Assembly: GCA_025964675.1 (NCBI GenBank)
Contig: JAOPYI010000122.1
Span: forward strand, 1-64,000
Direction: 5' to 3'
Source: Sphaerisporangium sp.
GTDB taxonomy: Bacteria > Actinomycetota > Actinomycetes > Streptosporangiales > Streptosporangiaceae
Length of the DNA: 64,000 nucleotides
The notes under the pieces are model-generated. The model saw only the letters and a list, made by a program, of their open reading frames with translations, was not told where the DNA came from and made no database searches. Each line of letters opens with the position of its first letter. Within the stretch, counting starts at the first letter, position 1. The position numbers and the translations under genes were made by a program. Below, piece by piece: positions 1-10,247 of the stretch.

Positions 1-1670
1 GCGATCACGCGGGCGCCGATGGCCGCCTGGATGGGCACCTCGAACTGCTGCCGGGGAATCAGGTCCTTGAGCTTCTTGGCCATCTCGACGCCGTAGGCGT
101 AGGACTTCTCGCGGTGGACGATCGCGCTGAAGGCGTCGACGGCCTCGCCCTGGAGCAGGATGTCGACCTTGACGAGGTCGGCCTCCTGCTCGCCCGAGGG
201 CTCGTAGTCGAGCGAGGCGTACCCCCGGGTGCGGGACTTGAGCTGGTCGAAGAAGTCGAAGATGATCTCGCCGAGCGGCAGCGTGTAGCGGATCTCCACG
301 CGGTCCTCGGAAAGGTACTCCATGCCGAGCAGCACGCCGCGGCGGCCCTGGCACAGCTCCATGATCGCGCCGATGTGGTCGGAGGGGGACAGCACCGTGG
401 CCTTCACCACCGGCTCGTAGATCTCGGCGATCTTGCCGGCCGGGAACTCCGACGGGTTGGTGACGACGAGCTCCTTGCGGTCCTCCATGATGACCCGGTA
501 GATGACGTTGGGAGCGGTGGAGATCAGCGAGAGGTTGAACTCGCGCTCCAGCCGCTCGCGCACGATCTCCATGTGGAGCAGGCCGAGGAAGCCGCAGCGG
601 AAGCCGAACCCGAGGGCCGCGGAGGTCTCAGGCTCGTAGACCAGGGCCGCGTCGTTCAGCTGGAGCTTGTCGAGGGCCTCGCGCAGCTCAGGGTAGTCGT
701 CGCCGTCGATGGGATAAAGGCCGGAGTAGACCATCGGCCTCGGGTGGTCGTACCCGCCGAGCGCCTCCGCCGCAGGACGTACGGCCGAGGTCACCGTGTC
801 ACCGACGCGCGCCTGCCGGACGTCCTTCACGCCCGTGATGAGATAGCCGACCTCTCCCACGCCCAGCGACGCGGACGGCACCGGCTCCGGCGAGATCACG
901 CCGATCTCGAGGGTCTCGTGCGCGCCGCCGGTGGACATCATCACCGTGCGCTCGCGCTTGGAGAGCTGCCCGTCGATCACCCGGACGTAGGTCACGACAC
1001 CGCGGTAGGTGTCGTACACCGAGTCGAAGATCAACGCCCGCGCCGGAGCGGAGGCGTCGCCGACCGGGGCCGGCACCTCGCGGACGACGTGGTCGAGCAA
1101 CTCCTTGACGCCCTCTCCGGTCTTGCCGGACACCCTCAGCACGTCGGACGGGTCGCACCCGATCAGCCCCGCGAGCTCCTGCGCGTACTTGTCGGGCTGC
1201 GCGGCCGGCAGGTCGATCTTGTTGAGCACCGGGATGATGTGCAGGTCGGCGCTCATGGCCAGGTAGAGGTTGGCCAGCGTCTGCGCCTCGATGCCCTGGG
1301 CGGCGTCGACCAGCAGCACCGCGCCCTCGCACGCCTCAAGCGACCGGGAGACCTCATAGGTGAAGTCGACGTGGCCCGGAGTGTCGATCATGTTGAGCAC
1401 GTGGCCGTCCCATGGCAGCCGGACGGCCTGCGACTTGATGGTGATGCCGCGCTCACGCTCGATGTCCATGCGGTCGAGATACTGGGCGCGCATGTGCCGG
1501 CCGTCTACCACACCGGTGAGCTGAAGCATCCGGTCGGCAAGGGTGGACTTGCCGTGGTCGATGTGCGCGATGATGCAAAAGTTTCGGATCAACGCGGGGT
1601 CGGTCTGGCCAGGGTGGATGCGCACCGGGGTCCGTTTCGGCAGGATTGACGACGAGCGGGAGGCTGGCAT
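1..1670 (-). CDS. lepA: Elongation factor 4 (LepA), partial, 3' end cut by window edge
   Basis: Ribosome-associated translational GTPase that acts on stalled or mistranslocated ribosomes. The reverse strand is open from an ATG at 1670 to the left edge, giving 556 codons of a protein that is usually about 600-620 aa. The G1 motif AHIDHGKST, switch II with DTPGHVDF and the G4 motif NKID are visible, followed by the LepA-specific stretch ending [15 protein letters not shown] at the edge, so the C-terminal domain lies outside the window. An in-frame ATG at 1685 is an alternative start; 1670 has a modest AAGG-type ribosome binding site. The gene is divergent from rpsT, as in other actinobacteria. 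Identity is certain; only the exact start is open. Confidence 0.97.
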   Translation of the reverse strand, partial: MPASRSSSILPKRTPVRIHPGQTDPALIRNFCIIAHIDHGKSTLADRMLQLTGVVDGRHMRAQYLDRMDIERERGITIKSQAVRLPWDGHVLNMIDTPGHVDFTYEVSRSLEACEGAVLLVDAAQGIEAQTLANLYLAMSADLHIIPVLNKIDLPAAQPDKYAQELAGLIGCDPSDVLRVSGKTGEGVKELLDHVVREVPAPVGDASAPARALIFDSVYDTYRGVVTYVRVIDGQLSKRERTVMMSTGGAHETLEIGVISPEPVPSASLGVGEVGYLITGVKDVRQARVGDTVTSAVRPAAEALGGYDHPRPMVYSGLYPIDGDDYPELREALDKLQLNDAALVYEPETSAALGFGFRCGFLGLLHMEIVRERLEREFNLSLISTAPNVIYRVIMEDRKELVVTNPSEFPAGKIAEIYEPVVKATVLSPSDHIGAIMELCQGRRGVLLGMEYLSEDRVEIRYTLPLGEIIFDFFDQLKSRTRGYASLDYEPSGEQEADLVKVDILLQGEAVDAFSAIVHREKSYAYGVEMAKKLKDLIPRQQFEVPIQAAIGARVI

Positions 1671-1875
1671 GCCAGCCTTGACCATGGTGTCACGCCCGGG
1701 TGGTCACCCGGACAGCGTCACCCGGACTGCGGATTGGGCGCGGCGATCGCGCCCGCACACCACTCAGGCGGGGTGTGCCGGCGCCGCGCTTCGCCTCCAG
1801 TTTACCGGGCACCAAGACCAGCGGGCTCCTCGCTGCGCTACGATGATGAGGCAGACGTGTGCCGTGGTCTTCGAT

Positions 1876-1905
1876 TTGAGCGTGGACCCGTCATGTTGGT
1901 ACTCT
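1876..1905 (+). promoter_or_regulatory. Probable rpsT promoter
   Basis: TTGAGC (1876-1881) and TACTCT (1900-1905) are separated by 18 bases. This fits the housekeeping actinobacterial pattern TTGAnn-N17/18-TAnnnT. It would start transcription near 1912, about 64 bases upstream of rpsT. This is inference from sequence only. Confidence 0.6.
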
Positions 1906-1975
1906 GTACAACTGCGTGTGGCGCGCCCTCTCTGCCCGCGCGCCCCATCCAATCGACTTTCACCGAGGCTTCTTC

Positions 1976-2248
1976 GTGGCGAACATCAAGTCCCAGATCA
2001 AGCGCAACCGGCAGAACGAAAAAGCCCGGCTGCGCAACAAGGCCGTCAAGTCCTCCCTGAAGACGGCGGTCCGCAAGTTCCGCGAGGCCGCCGAGCAGGG
2101 GAACGTACAGGAGGCCGCCGTGCTGATGCGCGCAGCCTCGCGTCAGCTCGACAAGGCCGTCAGCAAGGGCGTCATCCACAAGAACCAGGCGGCGAACCGC
2201 AAGTCGGCGATCGCCAAGCGCGCCGCCACGCTCGAGCCAGCCCAGTAG
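1976..2248 (+). CDS. rpsT: 30S ribosomal protein S20
   Basis: Primary 16S-binding protein of the small ribosomal subunit. The 90-aa product begins at a GTG ([11 protein letters not shown]...) with GAGG at 1965-1968, eight bases upstream. An ATG-like reading starting at 1916 would add 20 residues absent from S20 proteins. The protein is lysine- and arginine-rich and alpha-helical, with the typical S20 N-terminus and a [14 protein letters not shown] segment near the C-terminus. It is transcribed alone, away from lepA, from a recognisable promoter, and is followed directly by a hairpin terminator. Confidence 0.98.
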   Translation: MANIKSQIKRNRQNEKARLRNKAVKSSLKTAVRKFREAAEQGNVQEAAVLMRAASRQLDKAVSKGVIHKNQAANRKSAIAKRAATLEPAQ

Positions 2249-2263
2249 GCTCAGGCTTTCCAC

Positions 2264-2295
2264 AACGCCGCGTCCCACGTGGGGGGCGGCGTTTT
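2264..2295 (+). terminator. rpsT rho-independent terminator
   Basis: A perfect 8-bp stem AACGCCGC (2264-2271) / GCGGCGTT (2286-2293) encloses an inner CCC/GGG pairing and runs into a short T stretch. It begins 15 bases after the rpsT stop codon. Confidence 0.8.
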
Positions 2296-2471
2296 GGCAT
2301 GCCCGGAATCCGGGGTACTGCACCTCGTTAATCTTGAAATGTCACGATTTCGACATCACATGGCCATTGCCGACCGGTACCGGGTACATCACCATCTCCG
2401 CCCTGCTCTTTCCCCCTACGACACCGCCCGTAGGGTTCGGAGCACGGGAATGATCAGCGGGAGGCGGGTTG

Positions 2472-5400
2472 ATGCGGGGGCGGACACCTTTGGTGCTGCG
2501 GCGTGCCTTCAGCGAACCACTCCTGCTCTTCGCCGCCTTCGGCTCCATCCTTCTCGCGACCACGACGCTGGTGGCGCTCACCATGTACGCCTCCACGGTC
2601 GCCGACGTCGGCGTGCGGCGTGCCATGGAGACGGCCTCGCTCCAGACCACCGCGACGACGATCACCTCCTCCGTACAGCAGGGCACCTTCACCGGCATCG
2701 ACGGAGCCGTGCGCGCCCGCCTCGGCGCTCTCGGCGGGGCTGAGGGCGCCCCGCCCGTACCCCACGACGTCACCCTCAGCGCCCGCTCCGACTCCTACGC
2801 ACTCCCAGGCCAGGCAAAGCTCAACCACCCGGAGCTGACCCGGTTCGGGACGTTCGAGGGGCTGGAGCGCCAGGCACGGCTGCTGGAAGGCATGTGGCCG
2901 AGGCCCGCGCCGCAGGGCACCATCGAGGTCGCGCTCTCGCAGCCCGCCGCGCAGGCGATGAGACTGGCCTACGGCGACGAGTTCAGCCTCGTGGGACGCC
3001 TCGACCACAAGACCGTACGCGCGAAGCTGACGGGCGTCTTCCAGCTCGCCGACCCCTACGCCGACCGCTGGAACGGGGAGGAACTGCTGCGCAGGGGCAT
3101 GGAGCGCGGCGGCTACACCACCTACGGCCCGCTGATGGTGCCACGCGACACCTTCCTCGCGCGGTTCACCTCCACGACCGTCACGGTCACGTGGACCGCC
3201 GTGCCCGACCTGCGGCACCTCACCCAGGAACGGCTGCGACCCTTCGCGACCTCGGTCGCGGCCCTCGGCGACTCCCTCAAGCGTGACTGCCCCTCGTGCG
3301 AGACGTTCAGCCGCCTGCCCGAGATGCTGACCCAGCTCGACCAGGCGGCGCTGGTCGCGCGGTCGACCATGCTCGTACCGGTCCTGCAACTGCTGCTGCT
3401 CGCCGCGTACGCGCTCATCCTGACCGCGCGGCTGCTCGTCGACCACCGGCGCATGGAAGTGGCGCTCCTGCGCTCGCGGGGAGCGGGCAGCGTGTGGCTG
3501 GCCCTGCTCACCGGAGCGGAGGCCCTGCTGGTCGCCATCCCCTGCGCGATCATCGCCCCCTTCCTGGCTCCCCAGCTCCTCGGGCTGATCAACGCGATCC
3601 CGTGGATCCAGGCGGCCGGCGTGCGCATCTCCCCCGAGCCGGGGATCGGCACCTTCGCCGTCTCCGGCGGCGTGGCGCTTGCCTCCGCCGTACTGCTCGC
3701 GCTGCCCGCCCTGCGCGGCGCCCGCCGTACGTACGTGGAGGAGCAGGCGGCACGCGGCCGGGGGGACGCGCACGGCGTGCTGCAACGGGCCGGTGGTGAT
3801 CTCGCGCTGCTCGTGGTCGCGGCGCTGGCCATCTGGCAGCTCCAGCGCTACGGCGCCCCGGTCACCGCCACCACGGGCGGCGACCTCGGCATCGATCCGC
3901 TGATCGTGACCGGTCCCGCGCTGGCGCTGCTCTGCGGCGGCATGCTCGGCCTGCGGCTGGTGCCCCGCGTCTCGCGGATCGCCGAGCGGTTCACCTCACG
4001 CCGGCCGGGGCTCGCCCCCGCGCTCGGCGCCTGGCAGGTGAGCCGGCGCCCCCTGCGCTACTCCGGGCCGGCCCTCCTGCTCACCATGGCGGTGGCCATC
4101 GGGGTGGTCTCCATGGCCACCGCCGCCACCTGGCGCACGTCACAGGTGGACCAGGCACGGCACCAGGCGGGCGCCGACCTGCGCGTGTCCGGTCCGGTGG
4201 AGTCGGACGAGCTGGGCCGGCTCGGCAGAGGGTCCGCTTACGCGGCGCTGCCCGGGATCACCGCTGTCAGCCCCGCCTACCGTGGCACGGCCTCCTTCTC
4301 GGGCGGCACGGGAACGCTGCTCGCCGCCGACGCCACCAAGCTGGGCCGGATGCTGCTGCTCCGGCCCGACCTGACCGCACATCCGGTCAGCACGCTCGCC
4401 GCGCGGCTCGCCGCCGGAAGGCCAGACGCTCCACTCGTCCCGGTGCCCGGCACGCCGAAGAGCCTCGTGCTGGACGTACGGCTCCGCCTCGACCTGCCCG
4501 CCACCGCGCCGGGGTACGCCGACCTCGGGCTCTCGATGGTGGTGTCCGACGCCCTCGGAGCGCAGCGCCAGGTCCCCCTTTCGCCCCTGGTTCCCGATGG
4601 GAAGCCCCATCAGGTGTCCCTGGACCTGTCCGCGCTGGCCGGACGGTCCGGAGGGCTGAGCTACCCGCTCGGGATCCGGGGGTTCGCGCTGCGGATCCCG
4701 ATCCCCGACAAGGGCTCCGCCTTCGAGCTGTCGGTGGAGGCGGCCAAGACCGACACCGGCGCCAAGATAGCGATGCCCGGGAGCCTGCAGTGGGGCCACG
4801 GCGTGCGGGGCGTGGGGTACCTCGCCGGGGAGAAGGCCGGTTCCTCCGGGCTGTTCACCCTGACCGTCCCCTCGCCGAAGGAAGTCGTCCCCGGCGATGT
4901 GGCCGACCCCGAGTACGTCTCGCTGGTCGCCTCGCGAGCGGGTGTCGAGAACGGCGACCTGTTTCTCCCGATGAGCGGAGGCACGATCGGGAAGGCGGTG
5001 ATCTTCAGGCCGCTGCCGGTGGTGATCACCTCCGACATCGCGGCACGGGAGAAGCTGGCGGAGGGCAAGAACGGCACGCTGACCCTGGACGGCCAGCCCG
5101 TCGAGGTCAGCGTCGCGGGGATCGTCGACGCCATGCCGGGAACCCCGCCCGGGGTCCCGGCCGTCCTCGCCGACCTGCCGACCCTGCTCAGCCGTGACGT
5201 CGCCACCGCCCGCGACACGCACGCCGCCGCGGAGTGGTGGATGTCCGCCCGCGACGGCGACACCGCGGCGGCGGCGGCCGAGCTGGCCCGCCACCCGGAG
5301 TGGGACCAGACCGTGGTGGACCTCGGCTCGCTGACCCGGCGGCTGCGCGACGATCCCCTCGCCAGCGGCCTCCAGGGGGCGCTCATCCTCGGTTTCGCCG

Positions 5401-5795
5401 CCGCGCTCGTCTTCGCGGTCCTCGGCTTCCTCGTCAACGCGGCCGTGGCGGCGCGGGAGCGGGTCGCGGAGTTCGCCATCCTGCGTGCACTCGGGGTCAG
5501 CTTCCGCCAGATCTTCGGCCTGCTGGCCGTGGAACAGGCGTTCCTGATCGGGCTCTCGCTGGTGGGCGGCACGCTGCTGGCCGTCGGGGTCGCGGCGCTG
5601 GTCGTCCCGCACATCGTGCTGACCGGCCAGGCCGCCTCGGTGACCCCGGCCGTACTGCTCGACATCCCCTGGCCGACGACGCTCGCGATCCTGGTCGCGG
5701 TCGCGGCGCTGCTGTTCTCGATCGTCGCCGGCCTCGCCCGCTCACTGCGGCGTCAAGGCCTCGGCCGCGCCCTGCGCATCGGGGAGGACCGATGA
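2472..5795 (+). CDS. FtsX-family ABC transporter permease (first of two)
   Basis: Large integral membrane permease of the MacB/LolCE (FtsX) type, 1107 aa. The ATG at 2472 has GGGAGG at 2459-2464, seven bases upstream; the TTG at 2469 is too close to that site. One N-terminal membrane segment (about residues 16-40) is followed by a large extracytoplasmic domain, a central group of membrane helices, a second large extracytoplasmic domain, and a C-terminal FtsX core containing ERVAEFAILRALGVSFRQIF. This is the duplicated architecture of long actinobacterial FtsX permeases. Its stop overlaps the next permease by four bases (ATGA), and two ATPase genes follow, so the four genes form one exporter operon. 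Such systems move lipids, peptides or drugs or act as mechanotransmitters; the substrate here is unknown. Confidence 0.9.
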   Translation: MRGRTPLVLRRAFSEPLLLFAAFGSILLATTTLVALTMYASTVADVGVRRAMETASLQTTATTITSSVQQGTFTGIDGAVRARLGALGGAEGAPPVPHDVTLSARSDSYALPGQAKLNHPELTRFGTFEGLERQARLLEGMWPRPAPQGTIEVALSQPAAQAMRLAYGDEFSLVGRLDHKTVRAKLTGVFQLADPYADRWNGEELLRRGMERGGYTTYGPLMVPRDTFLARFTSTTVTVTWTAVPDLRHLTQERLRPFATSVAALGDSLKRDCPSCETFSRLPEMLTQLDQAALVARSTMLVPVLQLLLLAAYALILTARLLVDHRRMEVALLRSRGAGSVWLALLTGAEALLVAIPCAIIAPFLAPQLLGLINAIPWIQAAGVRISPEPGIGTFAVSGGVALASAVLLALPALRGARRTYVEEQAARGRGDAHGVLQRAGGDLALLVVAALAIWQLQRYGAPVTATTGGDLGIDPLIVTGPALALLCGGMLGLRLVPRVSRIAERFTSRRPGLAPALGAWQVSRRPLRYSGPALLLTMAVAIGVVSMATAATWRTSQVDQARHQAGADLRVSGPVESDELGRLGRGSAYAALPGITAVSPAYRGTASFSGGTGTLLAADATKLGRMLLLRPDLTAHPVSTLAARLAAGRPDAPLVPVPGTPKSLVLDVRLRLDLPATAPGYADLGLSMVVSDALGAQRQVPLSPLVPDGKPHQVSLDLSALAGRSGGLSYPLGIRGFALRIPIPDKGSAFELSVEAAKTDTGAKIAMPGSLQWGHGVRGVGYLAGEKAGSSGLFTLTVPSPKEVVPGDVADPEYVSLVASRAGVENGDLFLPMSGGTIGKAVIFRPLPVVITSDIAAREKLAEGKNGTLTLDGQPVEVSVAGIVDAMPGTPPGVPAVLADLPTLLSRDVATARDTHAAAEWWMSARDGDTAAAAAELARHPEWDQTVVDLGSLTRRLRDDPLASGLQGALILGFAAALVFAVLGFLVNAAVAARERVAEFAILRALGVSFRQIFGLLAVEQAFLIGLSLVGGTLLAVGVAALVVPHIVLTGQAASVTPAVLLDIPWPTTLAILVAVAALLFSIVAGLARSLRRQGLGRALRIGEDR

Positions 5796-8494
5796 ACCCC
5801 CTGCTCCTGCTCAGGGTCCACCGGGGCGCGGCGGCCGTGCTGGCGCTGCTGGCGCTGAGCGCGTCGCTCCTGGTCGCTGGACTGCCCCGAGGCTTCGAGG
5901 CCACCTACGACGACGCCCTGCACGGCATCCTCGACGACACCAGCGCCAACCTCACGGACCTGGTCATCGCGCTGCGGCCCAGGACGGCCGACCAGGACAT
6001 CCCCGATGAGGACGGGTTCCGCGCCAAGGACCGCAAGTGGCGGACCAACCTGCCGCCGGCTCTCACCTCCGTGCTGGACACGAGTCCGGGCAACGACAGC
6101 CACTTCGCCGCCAAGACGTTCGGAACCCCGGTAGCGGGACGCGTCGGCCCCGGGGAGCGGCCGTTACAGTACGTCGACGTGGGGTGGCTGTCCGGTACCG
6201 AGAAGCGGATCCGGTACGTGCAGGGAAGCCCGCCCGGGCCACCGGGCGTCGTCGCGCGGGTGCCCGGCCATCCGGAGCTGCGTGACGTCAAGCGGTTCGA
6301 CATCGCGCTCGTCAAGAGCGCCGCCGAGAAGATGGGCATCCCCGTCGGCACCACGCTGATGCTCGGCAACAGCCACACCGCGCTCGGGCACGTCACGGGA
6401 CTGTTCGAGCCCGTGGCCCCTTCCGACCGGTTCTGGGAGCACAACCTCGACGCGATCAAGGTAACCGTCCGGCGCACCCCGTCGGACGTGGACGAGACCC
6501 ACATCACCGCGCTCACCGACGAGAGCACCCTGACCCAGCTCAGCGGCGTGGACAGGGACCTGAACTACAGCTGGGTCGTCGCGGTCGACTCATCGGCCGT
6601 CACGGCCCGCAACGCGACCTCCGTGATCAAGAGCATGGCGGACTTCCAGCGCTTCATGAGCCGTGAGAACGGCAAGACGATCACCACGTTGAGCCAGGTC
6701 GCCGGGTTCGCGCCGTTCGAGCTCGACACGGCCCTCGTCCAGATCCTGACCGACTTCCTGAAACGGCTCGCGACCGCTCAGGCGCTGCTGTTCCTCATCC
6801 TGTGCGGGCTCGCGGTCGTGGCGGTCGGCGTCATCGCGCTGGCGGTCCAGCTGCTGACCGAGCGCATGGGCGCGGCCCTCGCGCTGGCCCGCGCGCGTGG
6901 CGCGTCGGTCGGGCAGGTGGTCCGCGCGGGCGCGGGCACCGTCGCCCTGGCCGCGGTTCCCGCCATCCTCGCCGGCTACGGGCTGTCGTACCTGCTGCCC
7001 GGACCCATAACGCCGATCGTCCATGTCGGCCCGCTGCTCATCGCGGTGGTGACGACGGCCTTCGCGGCGGCCCGCGTCGCCCTCGTCCACCGCCGGCCGC
7101 TCCAGGACCGCCGCGACGACGTGGTGGCCCGCCGCTCGTCCCCCCGGAGGACGATGCTGGAGCTCCTGGTGGTCGTCCTCGCGCTGGGCGGGGCGTACCT
7201 GCTGCGTTCCCGGGGCCTGGCCACCGGGGTGGACGCCCAGGGCGCCGACCCGTTCCTCATGCTCGTGCCCGCCGCGCTCACCGTGGCCGCCGCGCTGATG
7301 ACCCTGCGCTGCTACCCCTACCCGCTGCGTCTGGTCGTCTGGCTCGCCGCCCGGGCGCGGCCCGCCGTGCCGTTCGTCGGCCTGACCCTGGCGGCCCGCG
7401 CCAAGTCGGTCACCGCGCTGCCCGTGCTGATCCTGCTGCCCTCGCTGGCCGTATCGGTGTACGGGGCCGTCGTCGGGGGCACGCTGGACACCACGCAGCG
7501 GCTCGCCGCCTGGCGGGCGACCGGGGCCGACGCGCGGGTGGACCGCGAGGCCGAGCTCCCCGCCGACGTCATCGAGAAGATCCGCCGCGTGCCCGGCGTC
7601 CGGTCGGTCGTGCGGGCGGACAAGGGCACGGCGCAGATCGGGTACGGCGGCAGGACCGCGACCGTGCTCGCCGTCGACCTCGACGCCTACCGGCGGATCG
7701 TCTCCGACGCCCCTCTCAGCGTGCCCCGCCCGGCGCCGGAGGCGGCTGCTCCCGGCATCCCGGCCCTCGTCTCCCCCGACTTGGCGAACCTGGACACCTT
7801 CGAGATCGGCTGGCACGTCCGCATGAAGATCACGAAGAGGGGTCTGATCACCGGCGGGCTCCCGGGCGTCAGCTTCACGGAGAAGAACCTGATCGTGGTG
7901 CCGTACGACGCGTCCAAGCGGGCCGGCTCGCGGACGTACACCAACACGCTGCTCATCGAGGGCGACGCTCTCGACGGGGCCAAGCTGAGGGCGGCTGCGG
8001 GGAACAGGCGCGACATCCTGGTGTCGACCTTCGATGAATCCCTCCGCCGGGTGACCGATTCGCCGCTCACCACCACGATCAAGAGCAGTTTCGTCGTCGT
8101 GACGATCGCCCTGGCCGTGTACGCGCTGCTGGCCGTGCTCATCGCCCTGGTCGTCGGCGCGGCCGAACGGTCGCGAGCGCTGTCCTACCTGCGCACCCTC
8201 GGCCTGTCGGAGCGCCAGGCGGCCAACCTGACCGTGCTGGAGATCGCCCCGCTGATCGTGCTCACGGCGTGCGCGGGGCTGGTGCTCGGCCTCGCCCTGC
8301 CCGCGGCTCTCGGCCCCGGCCTCGACCTGAGCGCCTACGCCGGCGACCTCGCCGTGCGGACGTACGAGCTCAGCCTCACCACCCCGGTCCTGCTGGCCGC
8401 CGGGCTCGCCGCCGTGGCGCTGGCCGGCGCGTTCCTCCATGCCGTGATCGGCCGCCGCCGGTCCCTCGGCTCCATCCTGCGAGTGGGTGAATGA
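5792..8494 (+). CDS. FtsX-family ABC transporter permease (second of two)
   Basis: A 900-aa FtsX-type permease starting at the ATG that overlaps the stop of the upstream permease (GGGGAGG lies just upstream). It has an N-terminal membrane segment (LLALSASLLVAGL), an extracytoplasmic domain of roughly 300 residues, a middle membrane cluster, a second extracytoplasmic region, and a C-terminal FtsX helix bundle with YLRTLGLSERQAANLTVLE. It is about 200 residues shorter than its partner and not obviously a recent duplicate, so the pair probably forms a heterodimer. The open frame extends upstream to 5234, but that part is antisense-like composition within the first permease and is not used. Confidence 0.9.
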   Translation: MNPLLLLRVHRGAAAVLALLALSASLLVAGLPRGFEATYDDALHGILDDTSANLTDLVIALRPRTADQDIPDEDGFRAKDRKWRTNLPPALTSVLDTSPGNDSHFAAKTFGTPVAGRVGPGERPLQYVDVGWLSGTEKRIRYVQGSPPGPPGVVARVPGHPELRDVKRFDIALVKSAAEKMGIPVGTTLMLGNSHTALGHVTGLFEPVAPSDRFWEHNLDAIKVTVRRTPSDVDETHITALTDESTLTQLSGVDRDLNYSWVVAVDSSAVTARNATSVIKSMADFQRFMSRENGKTITTLSQVAGFAPFELDTALVQILTDFLKRLATAQALLFLILCGLAVVAVGVIALAVQLLTERMGAALALARARGASVGQVVRAGAGTVALAAVPAILAGYGLSYLLPGPITPIVHVGPLLIAVVTTAFAAARVALVHRRPLQDRRDDVVARRSSPRRTMLELLVVVLALGGAYLLRSRGLATGVDAQGADPFLMLVPAALTVAAALMTLRCYPYPLRLVVWLAARARPAVPFVGLTLAARAKSVTALPVLILLPSLAVSVYGAVVGGTLDTTQRLAAWRATGADARVDREAELPADVIEKIRRVPGVRSVVRADKGTAQIGYGGRTATVLAVDLDAYRRIVSDAPLSVPRPAPEAAAPGIPALVSPDLANLDTFEIGWHVRMKITKRGLITGGLPGVSFTEKNLIVVPYDASKRAGSRTYTNTLLIEGDALDGAKLRAAAGNRRDILVSTFDESLRRVTDSPLTTTIKSSFVVVTIALAVYALLAVLIALVVGAAERSRALSYLRTLGLSERQAANLTVLEIAPLIVLTACAGLVLGLALPAALGPGLDLSAYAGDLAVRTYELSLTTPVLLAAGLAAVALAGAFLHAVIGRRRSLGSILRVGE

Positions 8495-9443
8495 GTTGGA
8501 CACACCGACCGAGCTGGACACACCGAGTCTGTCCGAGCTGGAGGCACAGGCCGGCCACGTGCGGCCCGCCTTCGGCGAGGACGCGCACATCCTCTGCGAC
8601 AACCTGGTGCGCATCTACAAGACCGAGGGCGTCGAGGTGGTGGCGCTCCAGGGCCTGGACCTGCTCATCGAGCAGGGCGAGCTGATCGCCATCGTGGGCG
8701 CGTCGGGCTCCGGCAAGTCGACGCTGCTGAACGTGCTGTCCGGTCTCGACATCCCCACCGCCGGCGTCGCGCGCGTGGCCGGAACCGACTTGCTGGCCAT
8801 GACGGCCAAGGACCGGCTGCGCTACCGCCGCGAGGTCGTGGGGTTCATCTGGCAGCAGACCGCCCGCAACCTGCTGCCCTACCTCACCGCTCGGGAGAAC
8901 GTGCGGCTGCCGATGCGCCTCGCCGGCCTACGCGCCCCCGTGGCACGCGCCGACGAGCTGCTGGAACTGCTGGGGGTCGCCTACTGCGCCGACCGCAGGC
9001 CGGACCAGATGTCCGGCGGCGAGCAGCAGCGGGTGGCCATCGCCGTCGCGCTGGCCAACTCTCCCGAGGTCATCCTCGCCGACGAGCCGACCGGCGAGCT
9101 GGACACCGAGAACTCCGAGCAGGTCTTCGCCGCGCTGCGCCAGGCCAACAGGGAGCTCGGCGTCACGGCCGTGGTCGTGACGCACGACGCGCTGGTGTCG
9201 GAGCAGGTCGACCGCACGGTGGGCATCCGTGACGGGCGCACGAGCAGCGAGACGCTGCGCCGCGCGTCCGCAGGCGGCGAGATCATCGCCGAGGAGTACG
9301 CCGTGCTCGACCGTGTGGGGCGTCTCCAACTGCCCAGGGACTTCACGAACGCGCTCGACATGGAACGCCGGGTACGGCTGGAGCTCGAGCGCGACCACAT
9401 CGGAGTATGGCCGGACAAGCCCCGCCCGGAGGACCCCCAGTGA
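8487..9443 (+). CDS. ABC transporter ATP-binding protein (MacB/LolD-like), first of two
   Basis: Nucleotide-binding subunit for the adjacent permeases, 318 aa. Walker A is GASGSGKST, the Q-loop region reads WQQTARNLLP, the signature is MSGGEQQR, Walker B is VILADEPTGELD and the switch histidine is in VVVTHD. This is the MacB/LolD type. The GTG start at 8487 overlaps the upstream permease by eight bases. The N-terminus has about 25 extra residues with a repeated LDTP motif (TPTELDTPSLSELE), and the C-terminus has an extension of about 60 residues past the ATPase core. Confidence 0.92.
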   Translation: MNELDTPTELDTPSLSELEAQAGHVRPAFGEDAHILCDNLVRIYKTEGVEVVALQGLDLLIEQGELIAIVGASGSGKSTLLNVLSGLDIPTAGVARVAGTDLLAMTAKDRLRYRREVVGFIWQQTARNLLPYLTARENVRLPMRLAGLRAPVARADELLELLGVAYCADRRPDQMSGGEQQRVAIAVALANSPEVILADEPTGELDTENSEQVFAALRQANRELGVTAVVVTHDALVSEQVDRTVGIRDGRTSSETLRRASAGGEIIAEEYAVLDRVGRLQLPRDFTNALDMERRVRLELERDHIGVWPDKPRPEDPQ

Positions 9444-10225
9444 CCACCCGACCAACCAACCCCGACCACTCCCCCGTCCCTGCCCCTGCTGAGCATCAGG
9501 CAGCCCTCGGGCATGATCCGCTGGTCGTGGTCGAGCGGCTCCGCAAGGTCTATCGGACCGGGCCCAAGGAGGTCGTCGCCCTGCACGACGTCTCCTTCGA
9601 GGCGTACCCCGGCGAGCTGATCGCCATCCGAGGACGCTCAGGCTCGGGGAAGACCACGCTGCTCAACCTGGTCGGAGGGCTGGACCGTCCGGACGGCGGG
9701 AAGGTGGTCGTGGCCGGACATCGGGTCACCGAACTGCCTGAGGCAGGACTACTCGGGCTGCGGCGCGATGTGATCGGGTTCATCTTCCAGTCGTTCGGGC
9801 TCATCCCGGTCCTGTCGGCGGCGGAGAACGTCGGCGTGCCGCTGCGCCTCTCCCGTACGCCCGTCGCCGAACGCGAGGAGCGTATCCGGATGCTCCTGTC
9901 GATGGTCGGGCTGGAGAAGCACATGAACCAGCGGCCCTACGAGCTTTCCGGCGGCCAGCAACAACGTGTCGCAGTCGCCCGCGCACTCGCCAACCGGCCG
10001 CGACTGCTGATCGCCGACGAGCCGACCGGACAGCTCGACTCGCAGACCGGACGGCAGATCATGCAGCTCATGCGCGCCGTCGTCCGGAGCGAGGGCGTCA
10101 CGGCCCTGGTCGCCACCCACGACCCCAGCCTGATAACCCTCGCCGATCGCGTACTCGAACTCCACGACGGCGCCTTCATATCCCCAACCCCCCATCCCCC
10201 AAACAAAACCCCCACCCCAGCCTGA
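9440..10225 (+). CDS. ABC transporter ATP-binding protein (MacB/LolD-like), second of two
   Basis: Second nucleotide-binding subunit of the exporter operon, 261 aa. It starts at the GTG that overlaps the previous stop (GTGA), with GGAGGA at 9428-9433, six bases upstream; a start at 9407 would ignore that site. Walker A GRSGSGKTT, signature LSGGQQQR, Walker B LLIADEPTGQLD and the histidine in VATHD are intact. The N-terminal 25 residues are proline- and threonine-rich. Having two different ATPases beside two different permeases suggests a fully heteromeric transporter. No accessory membrane-fusion or regulator gene accompanies it. Confidence 0.92.
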   Translation: MTTRPTNPDHSPVPAPAEHQAALGHDPLVVVERLRKVYRTGPKEVVALHDVSFEAYPGELIAIRGRSGSGKTTLLNLVGGLDRPDGGKVVVAGHRVTELPEAGLLGLRRDVIGFIFQSFGLIPVLSAAENVGVPLRLSRTPVAEREERIRMLLSMVGLEKHMNQRPYELSGGQQQRVAVARALANRPRLLIADEPTGQLDSQTGRQIMQLMRAVVRSEGVTALVATHDPSLITLADRVLELHDGAFISPTPHPPNKTPTPA

Positions 10226-10247
10226 CCACCGAACACCCGGCCTCGGT

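Noticed and set aside
114-1649. Long plus-strand open frame opposite lepA
   Set aside because: It is the antisense shadow of lepA, Arg/His/Asp-rich with no family features; lepA motifs on the other strand are unambiguous.
5234-5791. Extension of the second permease to a start at 5234
   Set aside because: It overlaps the first permease in another frame and is Arg/Pro-rich; the coupled ATG at 5792 has a good ribosome binding site.
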